NCBI GenBank assembly: GCA_038501195.1
Contig: JBBPUQ010000001.1
Coordinates: forward strand, 744,001-808,000
Source of the DNA: Nemania diffusa
Lineage: Eukaryota > Ascomycota > Sordariomycetes > Xylariales > Xylariaceae
Length of the DNA: 64,000 nucleotides
Direction: 5' to 3'
This document shows positions 10,412 through 23,388 of the stretch, in pieces. The first letter of the stretch is position 1. Each line of letters starts with the position of its first letter. The notes below the pieces were generated by a model, which was not told where the DNA came from, ran no database searches, and saw nothing but the letters and a program-made list of their open reading frames with translations. The translations under genes and the position numbers were made by a program.

Positions 10412-13400
10412 TTATAGTGCAGGAGAAAGATAGTACTCGAGGAAACTATAAGTGTTCTCATACGCCGTGCGAGTTTCGTCTAGCATCGGAGAACTTGTTT
10501 TGTATATAGTAGGATCGAGCTCCCCAAGTAGTTCGTGAAGTTGATCTAACTGCGCTGGGGTTGATATTATTCGTTCCAGCACTTTCGTCTCTAGACATCG
10601 TTGCAATATGTCTCCGCTGACGTGCATTTTAGTCTTGGCAATGAAATTTGGATCCGTCTCGGGGCTGTCCGTGTTGCCATATCCACAAGTGATGAGATGG
10701 GTCTCTTTTGATGCCATGGCTCGTTCTTGGACGTATCTCAACAACTTCCACGCATCTTCGGGGATGATTGAGAATTGTGTCAGTGACCCATCCACAGCGA
10801 GCCCCATTATGTCATGCCTATCTGAGCGACTATGTAGACTTCCATAGCGTGGGCGATCTTTGGTCCAGCGTGGTCGCGTGTGTCCATGAACGAACCTCTT
10901 AATTGACCCTGTGAGGTTTGCCCTAAATATGGACTTCAAGTTTCCGTGAGCGCTCGGCGACCATAAGCCGTAGACGCTACTTGAGAGAGTAGACACTAAT
11001 ATGAGCTGCTGCTTTTCTTTAGTTTTCATGAATGACCCCATGAATGGCCCTACATCCATCATATGTAGCCCATTTCGGGAAAATTCGTCACTGTAAATCT
11101 GGACCATGCGGTGACTCTTGATAGTGGCATCAGACGTATAGTCAAGAACGAGTAGTGAATGGTGGGTAGTGAGAACATGCAAATGCCCATCTACTACCTC
11201 CAGACATGTGGCTGGGGATGGTAGGTCGAACTTCAGCGCCGTTCTAACTTTCTTATCTTCAATAACGTGATACTCGAGGGTTTTGCCGAAGTTTAGAAAC
11301 AGCCCGTGATCTTCAGTCGTCCCAGATCTTGGTGATCCATCCCTGATTTTTCTGTAGAACTGAGTCCAGAAGCGAATTCGACGTGTGGTCCCTGCATTCG
11401 TGGTAGTCTCTTCTTGTTCTGCCGAGACAACTAAAAGGCGCCCTTCATCATCTCCCGACCTAGCCAATATGACAAACCACTCGTACAGGTTCCCCTTATT
11501 TTTATACCGCCAGTTCAGAAGAGAGACAATCTTAATGTTTGAATTGCCTAGACTTGTGATGTAATCCACGTCAACGTGCTGTTCATCATCATGATCGGAC
11601 ACTCTCCTAGTGGGATGAGATATATCGGCTCCTGTTATGGGATCAAGGAAATGCAAAGAAGGCACGCCCCTCTTTGCAACGACTGTAACAATAGCTTCTA
11701 GCCGCTCCGAGTATAAGATCCCTTGTGGAGTGCCTTTAACAGGCATGTACCGTGGAACGGGAGCAGGATGAGGCTGTAGTTCCGTTATAAGTATGTGTTC
11801 GCCAGAAACCATAGCCCAGGTGCTGTCGCCATAATCTGGTATTCCCTGTAGTCTTGCAACTGAGCTGATAGTAGGTGATGACAAGTGCGGTTCATTGGCG
11901 TCAGTTAGCCAAACACGAAAAATCCGTTCGAAACAGCCTAGACTGGACTTCCCATCCGATTCTTTCATTAGCGCAAGTCCTGCGTCATTACATACTAGAG
12001 TTGATGGACTTGTATCAAATAATATCCCCGTGAACACATGTGATGGGGATACTCCGAAATGGTTCGTTCTGGCGACTTTGAACTCTCCATTGGATTGGCC
12101 CGTCGAGCATATCGTGAGAACACAGCCGTTCCGCATACCAACAAGTATTTTTTTATCGTTATGACATATAATACTCGTCACGGCATTGATTACCGTAGGG
12201 TCGTCATCTTCATCATCTCCTAATTTTAAATTTGTTGATGTTAATAAGCAAGCACCAGAACAACCGACAAATATAGAAGTATTAGTATCTTACCTAGCGA
12301 GATGCCAATCAACGCCTGCCCCTCCGACTGAGGCGAGCCGATAGGGAATATTGCCAAAGTTGGCAAGTTGCTTTGCGAGAGACCGGCCAGAACGCAAACG
12401 CCTGTCGATAGCGTGTTCACGGAGAGGGAAGTAACCTCGCCTTCCACATTGAAGACACGCTGCCTCACAAACCCGGTCCCATTAAACTTGAAAACAATGA
12501 TTTTGAAGGATGAGCGAGAATAGACAGATAAAGCAAGAGTCTCATCGGTTATGGCCGAATCTGTGACCGTTGCCGAAGGGTCTTGGGGATCTTCAGGACC
12601 TTCAATCATATCACTAATTGAATGCTGATAACTAATGACTCAAGCAATTAGAGGTGAATTTCTAGGATGGAATACGAAGTCTTACCAGCTAGCCGGGGAC
12701 ACTATGGTTGCATGTGTAGTTGTAATCTGAATGACAGCATCCTTGGAAACGAGAACCGCAAGCGTAGTCGAGAGAAGATCGAATTCTACCTCATCTTGGG
12801 TTTTCTCGGAAACCTTAGAGAGGTCGTGTGAAATATGCAATAGGGCCGAATTGTCTAGGAGTGATAGAAGCATACAAAATCCTACAGATGGTGTAATGCC
12901 AAAGCTGGGAATAACCCAGCACTTTTTAATAGGTGAGGTGTATGAGAGGTCTAAACCAATCTTCGCCTCGATTCCGTGACGTAGCTCTACGATAGCACCA
13001 GAAAGGTCTCTGCCAGAGCAAGCAAATACCCTTTCTGGCGCTGGCCTGCGGTTCTGTGCCTTCTTGGCCAATAATGGCCGCTTCGACGATTTTCTAAGGT
13101 CCGATTTTGAATATGCGCTCACGTCTTTGGCCAATACAAGATCAGAGGTCGGGGACCAATTAGATAGTAGACCGAGACGCTTAGGGTTCTGTCTTGCCTC
13201 CAACTAGAAGGAGTGCTAACGTTAGCCGTGGTCTGAAGTAGCGAAAGTAGAGATATAGTATACTATACCATCCAAATTGCTCCAGGGCCGTAATTCCCGC
13301 CTGCTATTAGAACTTCTCCATAGGTTGTGCTAATAGAGGCGAATCCAGAATCAATACTACATTCTAACGGGCCCAGGTAAATGCTACCATAGATCCCGGA

Positions 13401-14835
13401 GTTTCTTTTGATCTCCAGGCAATTTAACCAGCCGTCCTCTCTAGCGATAAATACCAGGTCTGTATCTGCGTGGTATAGCTCTTCCCGCATCGGCCGTGTC
13501 CATGCTGTCCACATTGGAGGATGGGTGCCATGATGCCAATTCGTGCTCTTTTGATACGATATTTCAAATGGGCGGAAGACGGGCGGGCCACTAAGGATAT
13601 CTGTGCAGATTGCCATAGAACGCTCCGTTATGACAATGAATTGGCAAGAAACTGTTAAGGGTATGATGAGCAGCGGTAGCCCAGTAGTTCCATCAAGCAT
13701 ATGGCCTGGTTTCTCCATTTTTAACGCATCTTGTAATTGTGCCACACTCTCCCAATCGTAGATGACCTGCCTAATCACCCCAGACTGCACGGTCATGATA
13801 AGTAGGACGGTATGGAGTAAGTTTTCAGGGTCAGGGTGGAGGAACTCAAGTTTATGAACGACACCCTTTACACCTCGAGCTCGTTTTGATCGGATAGGTT
13901 GTATAGATAGGCCGGCCTTATGTTGCCTGCGAAGCTCTTCTATTGACTCTAATTCATATACGATAAATAGACGCTCAGAGCAGGCGAGGGCCAGGTATCC
14001 TCCGTCAGGGCTAATTGTCATGAGGAACCCCGGGTCTTCTAGGTGCTCGCTAAAGATGGAATAATGTGATGCAACGAACTCCCAATCACCGGCGGCAGTT
14101 AGACTCATAATGAGGAAAACGAGCTCTTCAGAGAGTACCAGCACTAGCACCTGCTGAAAGAGTTCAACATGACCGGCAAAAGTAGCAGGTGTGGGCGATT
14201 TGGAACGCTCCGTATCACGGTCGTCGCTTTTGCTTCGAGCGCGAATAATACTCTTCAGTGTTACTAGGTATTCATTAGTCCCCATGACTCGGCAATTCCG
14301 AATCCTGGAGCCAAATTCCAGCTTCCTTGCAATGGGTAGCAATTGGACATCTGTGCCAAGTTCGCATATTTGAACAGATTGATCCTATTGCTGTTAGCGA
14401 AACTGCACCTTAAGGTATTAGCAGTCAGTTTGGGGCGTCAAATATCATCACTCGAGCAGTATGATAAACTGTCTAAACTGTCTAATCAGGCCCAGATCCA
14501 TCCTAATCTACGGTACATAATTGGCAAGGACAAGAAGCTCGGCTTTCGGCCAGGACGAGTCTCATGTCGAGTTGGCAAGGGGATAAAGGAAACGAACCTA
14601 CCCCCACTAAAGCTACGTCGTTGAAACGTGGCGACCGAAGCTGGACAGGAAGTGCCCAATGAATGCTGGGGCTTTCGATGACGGTTTTAGTAAGGACACC
14701 ATACTTGGGTGATGTTGGCGGCCCCGGTAGGACGGGTTTAGCATGAGAACGAGAAGAACCGATAAGCTCTTGGGTAGACACGGTTTGGGTCACCCATTGA
14801 TTGTTAAGCCAGACCTGGGTCTGAATGGAAGCCAT
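10412..14835 (-). CDS. DDB1/Rik1/Mms1-type beta-propeller protein (MMS1_N-like)
   Basis: Five exons in gene order: 14835-14602, 14384-13269, 13203-12686, 12631-12294 and 12219-10412. All four junctions keep frame and the product is 1337 residues. The N-terminus (WLNNQWVTQTV, then YGVLTKTVIESPSIHWALP and LRSPRFNDVALVG) matches the pattern I know from fungal proteins annotated as 'mono-functional DNA-alkylating methyl methanesulfonate N-term domain', a branch of the DDB1/CPSF-A superfamily. The rest is beta-rich with repeated short hydrophobic strands, as in multi-propeller scaffolds. DDB1 relatives bridge cullin ligases to substrates or act in RNA processing; which of these applies here cannot be read from sequence. 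The first intron (217 nt) is long for this window. The assignment to the superfamily is likely, the exact role open. Confidence 0.7.
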
Positions 14836-16346
14836 GGCTTCGACCGGCCAGTAGGAATGGAATTACTACTCTAAAGGCAAAGGGGGGTTGGAAATATCCG
14901 CCGTTCGTCCACGAGGGCTAGTGCCTAAGTGAATGAGTGGCCTTGAGGAATATCGACGACCTCGCGATGATTGAAAATAGGCGAGGCGTAGATAGCGGGT
15001 CCAAATGCGTAGTAGAGGTCTCCGTTAGACCCTATTAATCGTTGAGTAAGACGGGGTTGAGGGGGTTGGCCTGCTTAAATAAAGCGCCAACAAGTAGCAC
15101 AAGAGTTAGGCCCGAGGCCTAGAAAGCAGCCACGAAATTGCTGCCTTCGCCGGTCGATATCACCTGAATGCGGTAATACCTAGGCTTATTTGCAGTGTGA
15201 CCCTTGGGGAAACGCTCGGGCCATCTAGCAACTTAGGATCGACAGCGTGGTAGTGGTGTTGGTCGGCGCTGAGCTACGAGCCTATGCGTAAGGCGACGAT
15301 GGAGTCTCAGGCGTCCAGAGCCCGGCCCAGTTGAGTTGAATCAAGATGCACGTTAAACACATAGACGTATGTCCGAGCCAAACCAACCTCTCATTCTTAT
15401 GCAGCCGGTTGTCGTTACTCAGTCCTAGTCCGTTTCGCGCCCGGTGCTTGAAGAGGAGAGCAACATCATATCATGTCCCTACTAGACTAATATGCAGGTG
15501 TGATGTGGTGCTGCGCGCGCTACGTCAATGGTATTTCGAGGCTTAACACGCTCTCTAAAAGCGGGGTCAATATCCCGATTTTGGGTACGTACTGGATTTA
15601 ACCAATATGAAGACAGATGATGAGAAGAGAGAGAACCTTGGAAGTCACACGTTTCCCAAATAGATAGGTGGTACGCAGTAGGGGAAGGCATGAGTCGGAG
15701 GCACCGACAGGAGGCTGAAGGCGTGCGATTACAACTCTACATTCATCATCTACGGATCGAGAGTTGCCTAATTGAAATTATTGCAACTTTATGACTTTTA
15801 AAGAAATAACGAATTCACCTAGTTGCAAGACTTGCCGCATTGGTTAGGCACATGGCAGTCTGGCATATATCTTGCTTAGTGCATAATATTCTGACTATAT
15901 GCATGTGGGATATCTGTATTGTACCTAGGTACACCCTACGCTCGACATTCAGACATCAACTTATAGGGCATCTAGATACACTCTAAACTCTGGGAGAAGG
16001 AGATTGTTGAACAACACCACAGCTGTAAGAGGGATCTATCATGGGAAGCACTTACAAGGATCATCCACCAGGTGCACCAAGTTAGTTTCAGTTCCGCTAT
16101 CTCGGACTCCGCCATCGCCTACCTAATCACATCCATCCGAAGTCTGATGCAGGCTATCTAGCCGTATCACTCATGACGCGAGCCACCACCAAACTCTAAA
16201 GGCCCAAAACTCATTGCTACCTGATAAAATTTCAAATGTCGCTCAAATACAATTGTCCTCGTCGTATAGAAATCCATATCTAGTACTACCTCATCCTATG
16301 GTAGGACGAGAGGTTGAAGCGGTCTCAGAACTCGCCCTGTATTGTC
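14836..16346. other. Divergent intergenic region
   Basis: About 1.5 kb separating the start of the minus-strand propeller gene from the plus-strand TBC gene, so it should hold both promoters. Only short, unconvincing frames occur. No repeat or RNA gene is recognised. Confidence 0.5.
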
Positions 16347-17633
16347 ATGGCTTCTATCAACGGTCATCAGCATGTTGAAGAAAGCCAAGCTAATGTAGTG
16401 CCTCGTGCCTCGGTAGACGGACGCCAGAAAGAGATACTAGAAAGTTGTGAAACGAAGGATATAGGGGTGCTTAGAAACATAGCTCTCGCACCCGGTGGCT
16501 TTCTAACGGACCATCTACGGAGCCAAGCGTGTAAGTGGGCTCACCTCTCCCGTCGAGATACTCATAGATCTCGGAGCTAAACACACCTCACAGGGCCTAT
16601 ACTGCTTGGGTTCGATGCAGACGCACCGTCTGATGATTCCACGGAGGCTTCCGACTCATGGAAGCATTTACCAGCGCACCGGGACGAAGAGCAAGTCAAA
16701 CTAGATGTCAATAGGAGCTTTGTCTACTATCCAAATGGTACAGATCAAAACCCGCCCACCACTACATACATGACTGACTCTTCCGATCTAGACAACTCCC
16801 AGGCCCAGCTTGAGAAGAAGAAGTCAGAGCTCTCAGACCTAATCACCCAGGTCCTCCGCGAGCAGCCCTATCTCTGCTACTTCCAAGGCTACCACGACAT
16901 CTGCCAGGTCCTCCTCCTCGTGCTCCCGGCCCCCCAGCGCAGCCTCGCCGTGTCCCGGCTCTCCGTCCTGCGGATCCGCGACTTCATGCTCCCCACGCTC
17001 TCGCCCGCCGTGGCGCAGCTGCACCTGATCCCCGACGTCCTGCGCGCCGCGGACCCGGCCCTGTGCGCGCACCTCTCGCGCAACGAGCCCTACTTCGCCC
17101 TCGCCGACACCCTGACCATGTTCGCCCACAACGTGCAGCGCTACCGCGACATCGCCCGCCTCTTCGACGCCCTCCTCGCCCGCGAGCAGGCCTTCGGCCT
17201 CTACGTCTTCGCCCGCATCGTCCTGCGCCGCCGCGCCGAGCTCCTCGCCCACGACGAGCCCGACATGCTCCACTTCGCCCTCTCCAAGCTGCCCCCCGAC
17301 CTCGACCTCGATGCCGTCGTCGCCGAGGCCGACCGCCTCTTCGCCGATCACCCCCCCGAGTCCCTGCCCTCGTGGCGCCGCATCTCGCGCGCCAGCGCGC
17401 TGAGGACTACGCGCGACGCCAGCGCGCTTGCACGGCAGAGCCTGCAGGACGGCCAGGCGTTTTTCGAAAAGCAGGTCCGTGAGCTACAGTGGGCCGAGCA
17501 GACCCAGAAAGTGATGCAGGTCGTGTGGGCGAATCGGGCTCTCCTCTTTACTGTTCTGATCGGTGTTGGTGCTGTTTATCTGCGAAAAAGTTCTGCTTGG
17601 GATGGCCTGATGGCCAGATTGAGCAGGAGTTAA
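16347..17633 (+). CDS. gyp8: TBC-domain Rab GTPase-activating protein, Gyp8/TBC1D20-like
   Basis: Two exons, 16347-16530 and 16594-17633, give 407 residues. The TBC catalytic residues are visible: the arginine finger in KLDVNRSF (Arg102) and the glutamine finger in YFQGYHD (Gln159). A hydrophobic segment near the C-terminus (LLFTVLIGVGAVYL, about 377-391) would anchor the protein in a membrane. That combination is typical of Gyp8/TBC1D20, a GAP for Ypt1/Rab1 acting at the ER-Golgi boundary. An upstream in-frame ATG at 16314 would add 11 residues; 16347 was chosen for its better context (GTCATGG). Bases 16860-17440 are extremely GC-rich compared with the rest of the gene. It is convergent with vps52, about 260 bp away. 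Confidence 0.85.
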
Positions 17634-17891
17634 AAATAATTATCAAGTCTAGATAATAGATTGCCGTACTCAATTTGGGAGTGCCAACTTAAATCGGTAT
17701 CCCTCTACTATGAGTAAGAGGTACGACAGCCTAGGCTAGTTAGACGGTCAATGGAGGGACTAGAAAATAAATGCAACATGCTCTTATCAAAAGTAATATG
17801 TCTTCCATGCTGGCGCACTGTAAATGTGGCCATTCCATTTATCACAATAGACAAACACGCTAATCGTTGATCGTACATAAGCAAGTCTTTC

Positions 17892-19956
17892 TTAGGCGGC
17901 TTCCTGGAACGCCGCCTTGAGACCTTCGAAATGTTCCTGCTCTTCCGTAGCTAGCTTACCTCCAACATCGCTAATGATGGTTAAGACCAGGCTGTAATTA
18001 GTGTATAAGAATCTCTCGCGCTTTCTTTTGTCGGTGCCAAATGCTGTGCTGTATTTGGTTAAAAAAGCCTCCAACTCACTCCTGAGCCTCCTTAAGCTTG
18101 TTACGACGGGTTCATCGTCTCCCGCTTCGGTGCTCATGGCAAGAATCCCGTGAAGCAGTTGCCCAAATCGTTGCGTTATGACATGAGGGGCTGTGGACAG
18201 CTTTGCCTGTTCAGCTTTGGGTGGCGGGCGTGTCGGAAGCGTCGTCGTCAACGCTCGGACGGACTCGCAATGGGCATTCATGGCGAATTGTAAACGCGGC
18301 CAGAGCAGCATGGCAGTTCCATTTATGTATCCATCTGCAGCCGGTATTTTCCGCCGTTGAAGTTCAAATTGGAAGTGTTGATTGAGGCGGATGGAAAGCA
18401 GGAGTCCGATAGCATCATATGTCTCAGATACAAGGTTTTTTGTCAGTACCTGGCCGAGCTGCAATGTCGGGTCGAATATATAGGTGAAGTGACGGGAGAT
18501 AGTAGAGTAGCTGAGGGCGGGCGAGAAGAATGAAGCGAGAAATGTGTACTCCGCTGAAACGTTATCAATGAGGGCAAGGTTGAAATTGCGAAAGGGAATT
18601 TCAAGGTAATGAGTTGACTGGTCCTCTTCAGCCAGATATGATGATATTGCGGCTTGATTGCTAGTGCGGAGAATATCGACGCGACGGCCTAGATTAAATG
18701 CATCGTGAGGTGGTCCTGCTATCCTAGAACTCGACAGCACGGCACCCCTACGAGATGTGTCTTCATTTCCTAGAACATCCAGCTTATCCAATACGTGAAG
18801 TTTAATTTTCTTCAAAGCATTTTCATAGCGTGTGAATTGGTTCGCATAGTACCATCTCATCGTGTTCATGTATGCGAGGCATATCTCATCGCCTAGTGTA
18901 GAATGATGTTTATGGAGAAAGGAGAATAGGTCCTTGAACTTGAGAAAGTTTTGCTGTTGGATGATCTGAGCATTGATATGAGGAGACCGAAGGGCTTTAA
19001 TTTGAGCAACCAAAAAATCCCTAATGCGCTCAACCGCTTTCTGAATCAGCTTCTCTAACAAGGGTCCAAGATCCTGGAGCCCTTTATTCCGCTCTAAGCC
19101 CGAGCCGCCCTTCTTGTACGCCGTATGTCTCTTATCGACCTCGTTGAGAGCTTTGACCCACGCCTCGTCAACATGGCCATCTGCTATCTTGGCGACGACA
19201 ACGGGCGAGACGCTGATTTCCTCAACAGCAGGCGCTAACCCCTTTTCTACTGCTTTCCGGTTTTGAAGTCTGACGTTGAGAGTTGTTGATCTCGCTTGAA
19301 GGGTCTCGATGTCGGCTGAAACTGTAGCGAGATCGTTTCGAAAACTCGCAAGATTGGTCTCAACGGATGCTAAGATCTCGTCACAAGCTTGTATAGACTT
19401 ATGCAGGTCTTCGAAATTGGCCTTACTAAGTTCATCTAGTGGCTCATGTTAGGAGTCTATAAATTATACTGAGACCTGAAGCACACCTACGTTCTTCCAC
19501 AGACTGCGGCCTCATATTGTCTATATTTGTAGGCTCAGGTTCATCCGACAGCGCGAGCAGGTGTAACGACAATTCGCCAAAGTCGAATACATCGTTTAGG
19601 TCTTCTGAAGTTATCGAAGTTGCTGCATCTTTGGAGAGGTCGGGAGAAGTTGGGAAGCTCTCGCCGAGTAAGGCCGCGAGGATATCAACAGGATCCGGTC
19701 CAGCATAAACTGTGGTGGTCTGTTTGAGATTCGAGCCCGTAGCCCGTCGGGAGGAAGCTAGTAGAGACGAAGCGGAGGAATCGACGGACGCTAGGGAGAG
19801 AGAAGAGGATCTCGGTGTAATGCCAGGGCGCTGCTGAGAGGTCACATAAGGACCGAGTCCGCTCGAGGACCTCGTTGGTGCTGGGGAGTATGCGCGACTG
19901 GGAGGTTGAGATGATGCCGGCGAAGGTGACTGGCCAGCAAGGCGATCGAGCCACAT
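17892..19956 (-). CDS. vps52: GARP complex subunit Vps52
   Basis: Two exons, 19956-19491 and 19435-17892, give 669 residues, close to the usual size. The N-terminus (MWLDRLAGQ followed by a Ser/Pro-rich stretch) is typical of fungal Vps52. A predicted coiled-coil region begins after the junction (FEDLHKSIQACDEIL, NLASFRNDLATVSADIETLQ). The conserved core contains IQQQNFLKFKDLFSFL and YMNTMRWYYANQFTRYENAL. Vps52 is a subunit of the GARP tether (Vps51-54), which captures endosome-derived vesicles at the trans-Golgi. The 55-nt intron has acceptor CTAG and the frame is open throughout both exons. It sits tail-to-tail with the gyp8-like gene, another Golgi trafficking factor; the adjacency may be coincidental. 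Confidence 0.9.
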
Positions 19957-21516
19957 CTTTTTTCAATTATCTGATCTCGTCTACCCACTAACAGCACGGG
20001 CTCATCTTGAGGTTGCGTTTCGTCTGACTTCGGCACTGGGATCGGGCAATCGAGGGGTCGTAGGAGCTTATTCCAATTGAAAACAGAAGACCTATATAGA
20101 CAGACAGCAAACAAAATTTGTTCCGCTGACCTCGTGAGAAGCCCCAAAGACAAGAATTTGTTGGTATAAAGAGCTTGGTTGGTGTGCTTTACAAGATGGG
20201 CAAAGTGAAATCAGCTAACAATTGTCAACACAACAGCTGGAGTAGCTACCTCTTAAAGTTAACTTACCTGGTTAGTGGTGGTTAATAGCTCTAGAGGCTA
20301 CATAGATAGGCGCTAGACAGATTATGGAGCTTAATTGATTACCTAGTGTAAACATATATGCAGATATCGAAGTAGATAAAGAACTTGGGTCAGATAACGG
20401 GATTCTATGTACTCTAAGAATACAATAAAGACCATCATTTCATTTTTGATCAAGTTTCATAGGGGCCAAATGGAGGTTGCTTCCGAAACCCCATAGTCAG
20501 TACTTAAATGTCACAACTTGAACTATAATACTTTGCTTCAATTGCCTTCAAAACATCTCATTAAGGTGGATAGCAAGGACTATAAGGACACAATAAGGAA
20601 TGTTATTACTCTGGATGCCTAAACAGTACCTACATAGAAAACAGTATATTGGTAGTATAGAATGTAGAAGACCATTGACCAATAAATGACAGCATCTCAA
20701 GCAATTAAGTTAAGACCAATTTACCACTAAGACTCTAGGCCAGATGCCAAAAGGATTTTCTTGCCACATGTAGATTAGGCCAGGTCGACTAGGATGCAGA
20801 TTCCTAAAAGGGTAGCCATTGAACCGGACGTTTATATACCTACTTACCTAACCTACGGACTTGAGGAAATGCTGTTAGCATAGCATTGCTATGTAATAAC
20901 CTCTAGTCTAAGAGACAAATACGATCAGGCTTTATAGCATAGTTTCTCTAAAAACAGCCTACAATTAATTAATTCGTTAGCGGGTAGTTCAGGTTGTAGC
21001 TGTGATACCTACATGTAGGAAGGTAATTGTATGCACGCTCTAATTGTCCCGCTCAGTGCCTTAGGTAGGTAATACAAAAAGTCTATCTACCCACCTCTTA
21101 CGCATAGGTAGGTGCTTGAATAGGCTCAGCTTAGAAAGCTCGGTGCTCTGCTGTAGGTAATGCACTCTTACTTTGTGTGTAGGCAGTACAGTGCAGTACC
21201 TTGGGTAGGTAGTATACGGTACGTGAGGTTCGTCCAGGACCCCTCCCGCTGCCACCCAGGCTATGTATGCTGTACCTCGCCGAAAAAAAAAGTATGGGCC
21301 AATCAGAAGCGAGATTTTTCACAAGCCCAATTCTGTGGGAAAAAAAGAATTCCTACCTTAACCCCCCTCCGACCATCTTTCTTCTAACACACCCTCTTCT
21401 ACCACACAACACTTCCACTCATTCCTCCTCATTCTTCATTCTTGGGCACCCCGTCCAAGTCTTACATTGTCCTTCTGTTCCCTGCTCCTGTCCGTAACCG
21501 CACGACACCCTTCACC
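19957..21516. other. Divergent intergenic region between vps52 and eIF5A
   Basis: About 1.56 kb with no convincing gene. The part nearest eIF5A (20840-21240) carries several copies of a TAGGTAGG/CCTACCTA-type motif. The final 150 bp are pyrimidine-rich, as expected for the promoter of a highly expressed translation factor. Confidence 0.5.
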
Positions 21517-22375
21517 ATGGCTGACGAGGAGGTGAGTACATGCCTATTCGATATCATTGCCGAGCAGTAGACCATCCAATACTGCAGGCTGATCACCCCG
21601 CACTTAAATTCCGATTTCCATCCCCGCCATGCGAGACGACGGCCGGCAGCCAGAAACTCCCATGCGCAAAATAGCACATGCCTCTGCTTTGCGACTCAAC
21701 ATTCTACCAATATGCCGTCGCAACCCAAGGCTCTGTGCACTCGTTACTGACTCGCCTCTTCTTACAGCACCAGACCCACGATTTTGCTGAGGCTAGCGCC
21801 GGTGCCTCGCTAACCACCCCCAAGCAATGCTCGGCTCTTCGAAAGAACGAACTGGTCGTTATCAAGGGCCGTCCTTGCAAGATCGTGAGCATGTCTACCT
21901 CCAAGACTGGAAAGCACGGTCACGCCAAGGTCCATTTGGTTGCCATTGATATCTTCACTGGCAAGAAGCTGGAAGAGCTCTGCCCTTCCACCCACAACAT
22001 GGATGTCCCTAACAGCACCTCCAAGCCCTACGAAGTTGTATGTTCACTCCTTGCAATATCCTAACTCGTATGTAGTGAAGCTAATATTTTTTCTGTTTTT
22101 CAGATCGGCGAGGATGATGGGTTCCTCTATCTCATGAACGACAAGGGCGAACCCTCTGAGAACACCAAGATACCCGAGGGAGAGTTGGGCGACCTGATTC
22201 GCCAGAACCTGCCCCAAGTTGAGGCGTCTCCCCCCACTGCTATGATTAGTAAGTACCGGGCTCTAGCGTTCTAGCGTATTTCCTGGGGTACTAATGAATT
22301 AAAGCCGTTGTTGTCACCGACGCCATGGGCGAGTCTCACGTTACAAAGGTCGATATTCAGCCTGTCAAGGCCTAA
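21517..22375 (+). CDS. Translation factor eIF5A (hypusine-containing)
   Basis: Four exons: 21517-21531 (only five codons), 21768-22037, 22104-22248 and 22305-22375, giving 166 residues. The hypusination loop is clear: [10 protein letters not shown], with the modified lysine at residue 54. The SH3-like N-domain is followed by the OB-fold C-domain ([16 protein letters not shown]...). eIF5A relieves ribosome stalling at polyproline and other sequences and aids termination. The first intron is long (236 nt) and begins right after MADEE, a position often seen in highly expressed fungal ribosome-associated genes. The leader is rich in C and T and the start context is CACCATGG. Confidence 0.96.
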
Positions 22376-23388
22376 AGAACATGCAGTACAGTTCTCACCA
22401 GGACATGCTGGATTGCTTTTGCAGACACTCTCAAAATATTAGGGCGAAGTGCTATTAGGACCGATACTTGGGAGCGTTAGATATGGACGCAACATAGCGC
22501 GTCTCGCAATAGTCATGGAATCAATGCTGACTAAATATCAACCAACCCTCCTGTTCTTACAATGGTCGCACCTAGATATGCTCAATACGAAGCGGAATTT
22601 GAGAAGTTATTCTATATGCCCCTCCTTGTGAATTCAGTAGCACTTGGCAACTATTTATGAGAGTGATGTAGAAAATGTGAAAGTTACGAGACTTGCTGGG
22701 AAGAAAAATGGTTGGGTGAGCAATAAATACCTACACTAAGAAGTATCATGGTTGGCACATAGACATAGTGTAAACCTGATTTTGCGTGCTTAGAACACCG
22801 CACAACAATTACCACTGTAAGTATCTGGGTAACGGGTCACTATCAGGTAGGCCTGCCTGGTAGCGTAGGCCATCTGTAAGGAAATACAGCATGCTGCATT
22901 GGAATTTGCATGGCACGTTTTAATGTAATACAGCATAAAGAAACGGGCATAGAAGGTATCAACAACGATAATGCCCGAATCGTGCAATGGGCAAGTAGGC
23001 GGCAGTTTTACAAGGTTGTGGGCATCACTTTCTGATAATTAATGATGATAACAACTACTAAACAACTAGGATTGTCGGTCCAATGTGCAACACCACGGTT
23101 CCGATCAAGCTAGTAGGCTAATAGTAATACCTAATACCCTCTTACCCACCTCCTATCCACCTCTTACCACCTGCAGGAACAATAAGGTTGGTGCAGTATA
23201 CCTACCTAACATCGAGCGCATAATCATACTCCCTATAATAGGTACTTATGTACTTATATAGATAGTAGGTACTTACACGTAAATCTACGATACGGCCTGC
23301 TAGTCCCACTATCCATTGCACCCCCAAACACGAGCATGTATAAGTAGGCCGATGCCCAGATGACGAACAACAACTAGAGATAGCAGCG
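22376..23388. other. Intergenic region, eIF5A 3' side and rrn7 promoter
   Basis: About 1.0 kb. No gene is recognised. TACCTACC-type motifs occur between 23140 and 23275, just upstream of rrn7. Confidence 0.5.

Noticed and set aside
15346..15691. Short frames on both strands between the propeller gene and gyp8
   Set aside because: 60-70 codons, no conservation signal, in a divergent promoter region.
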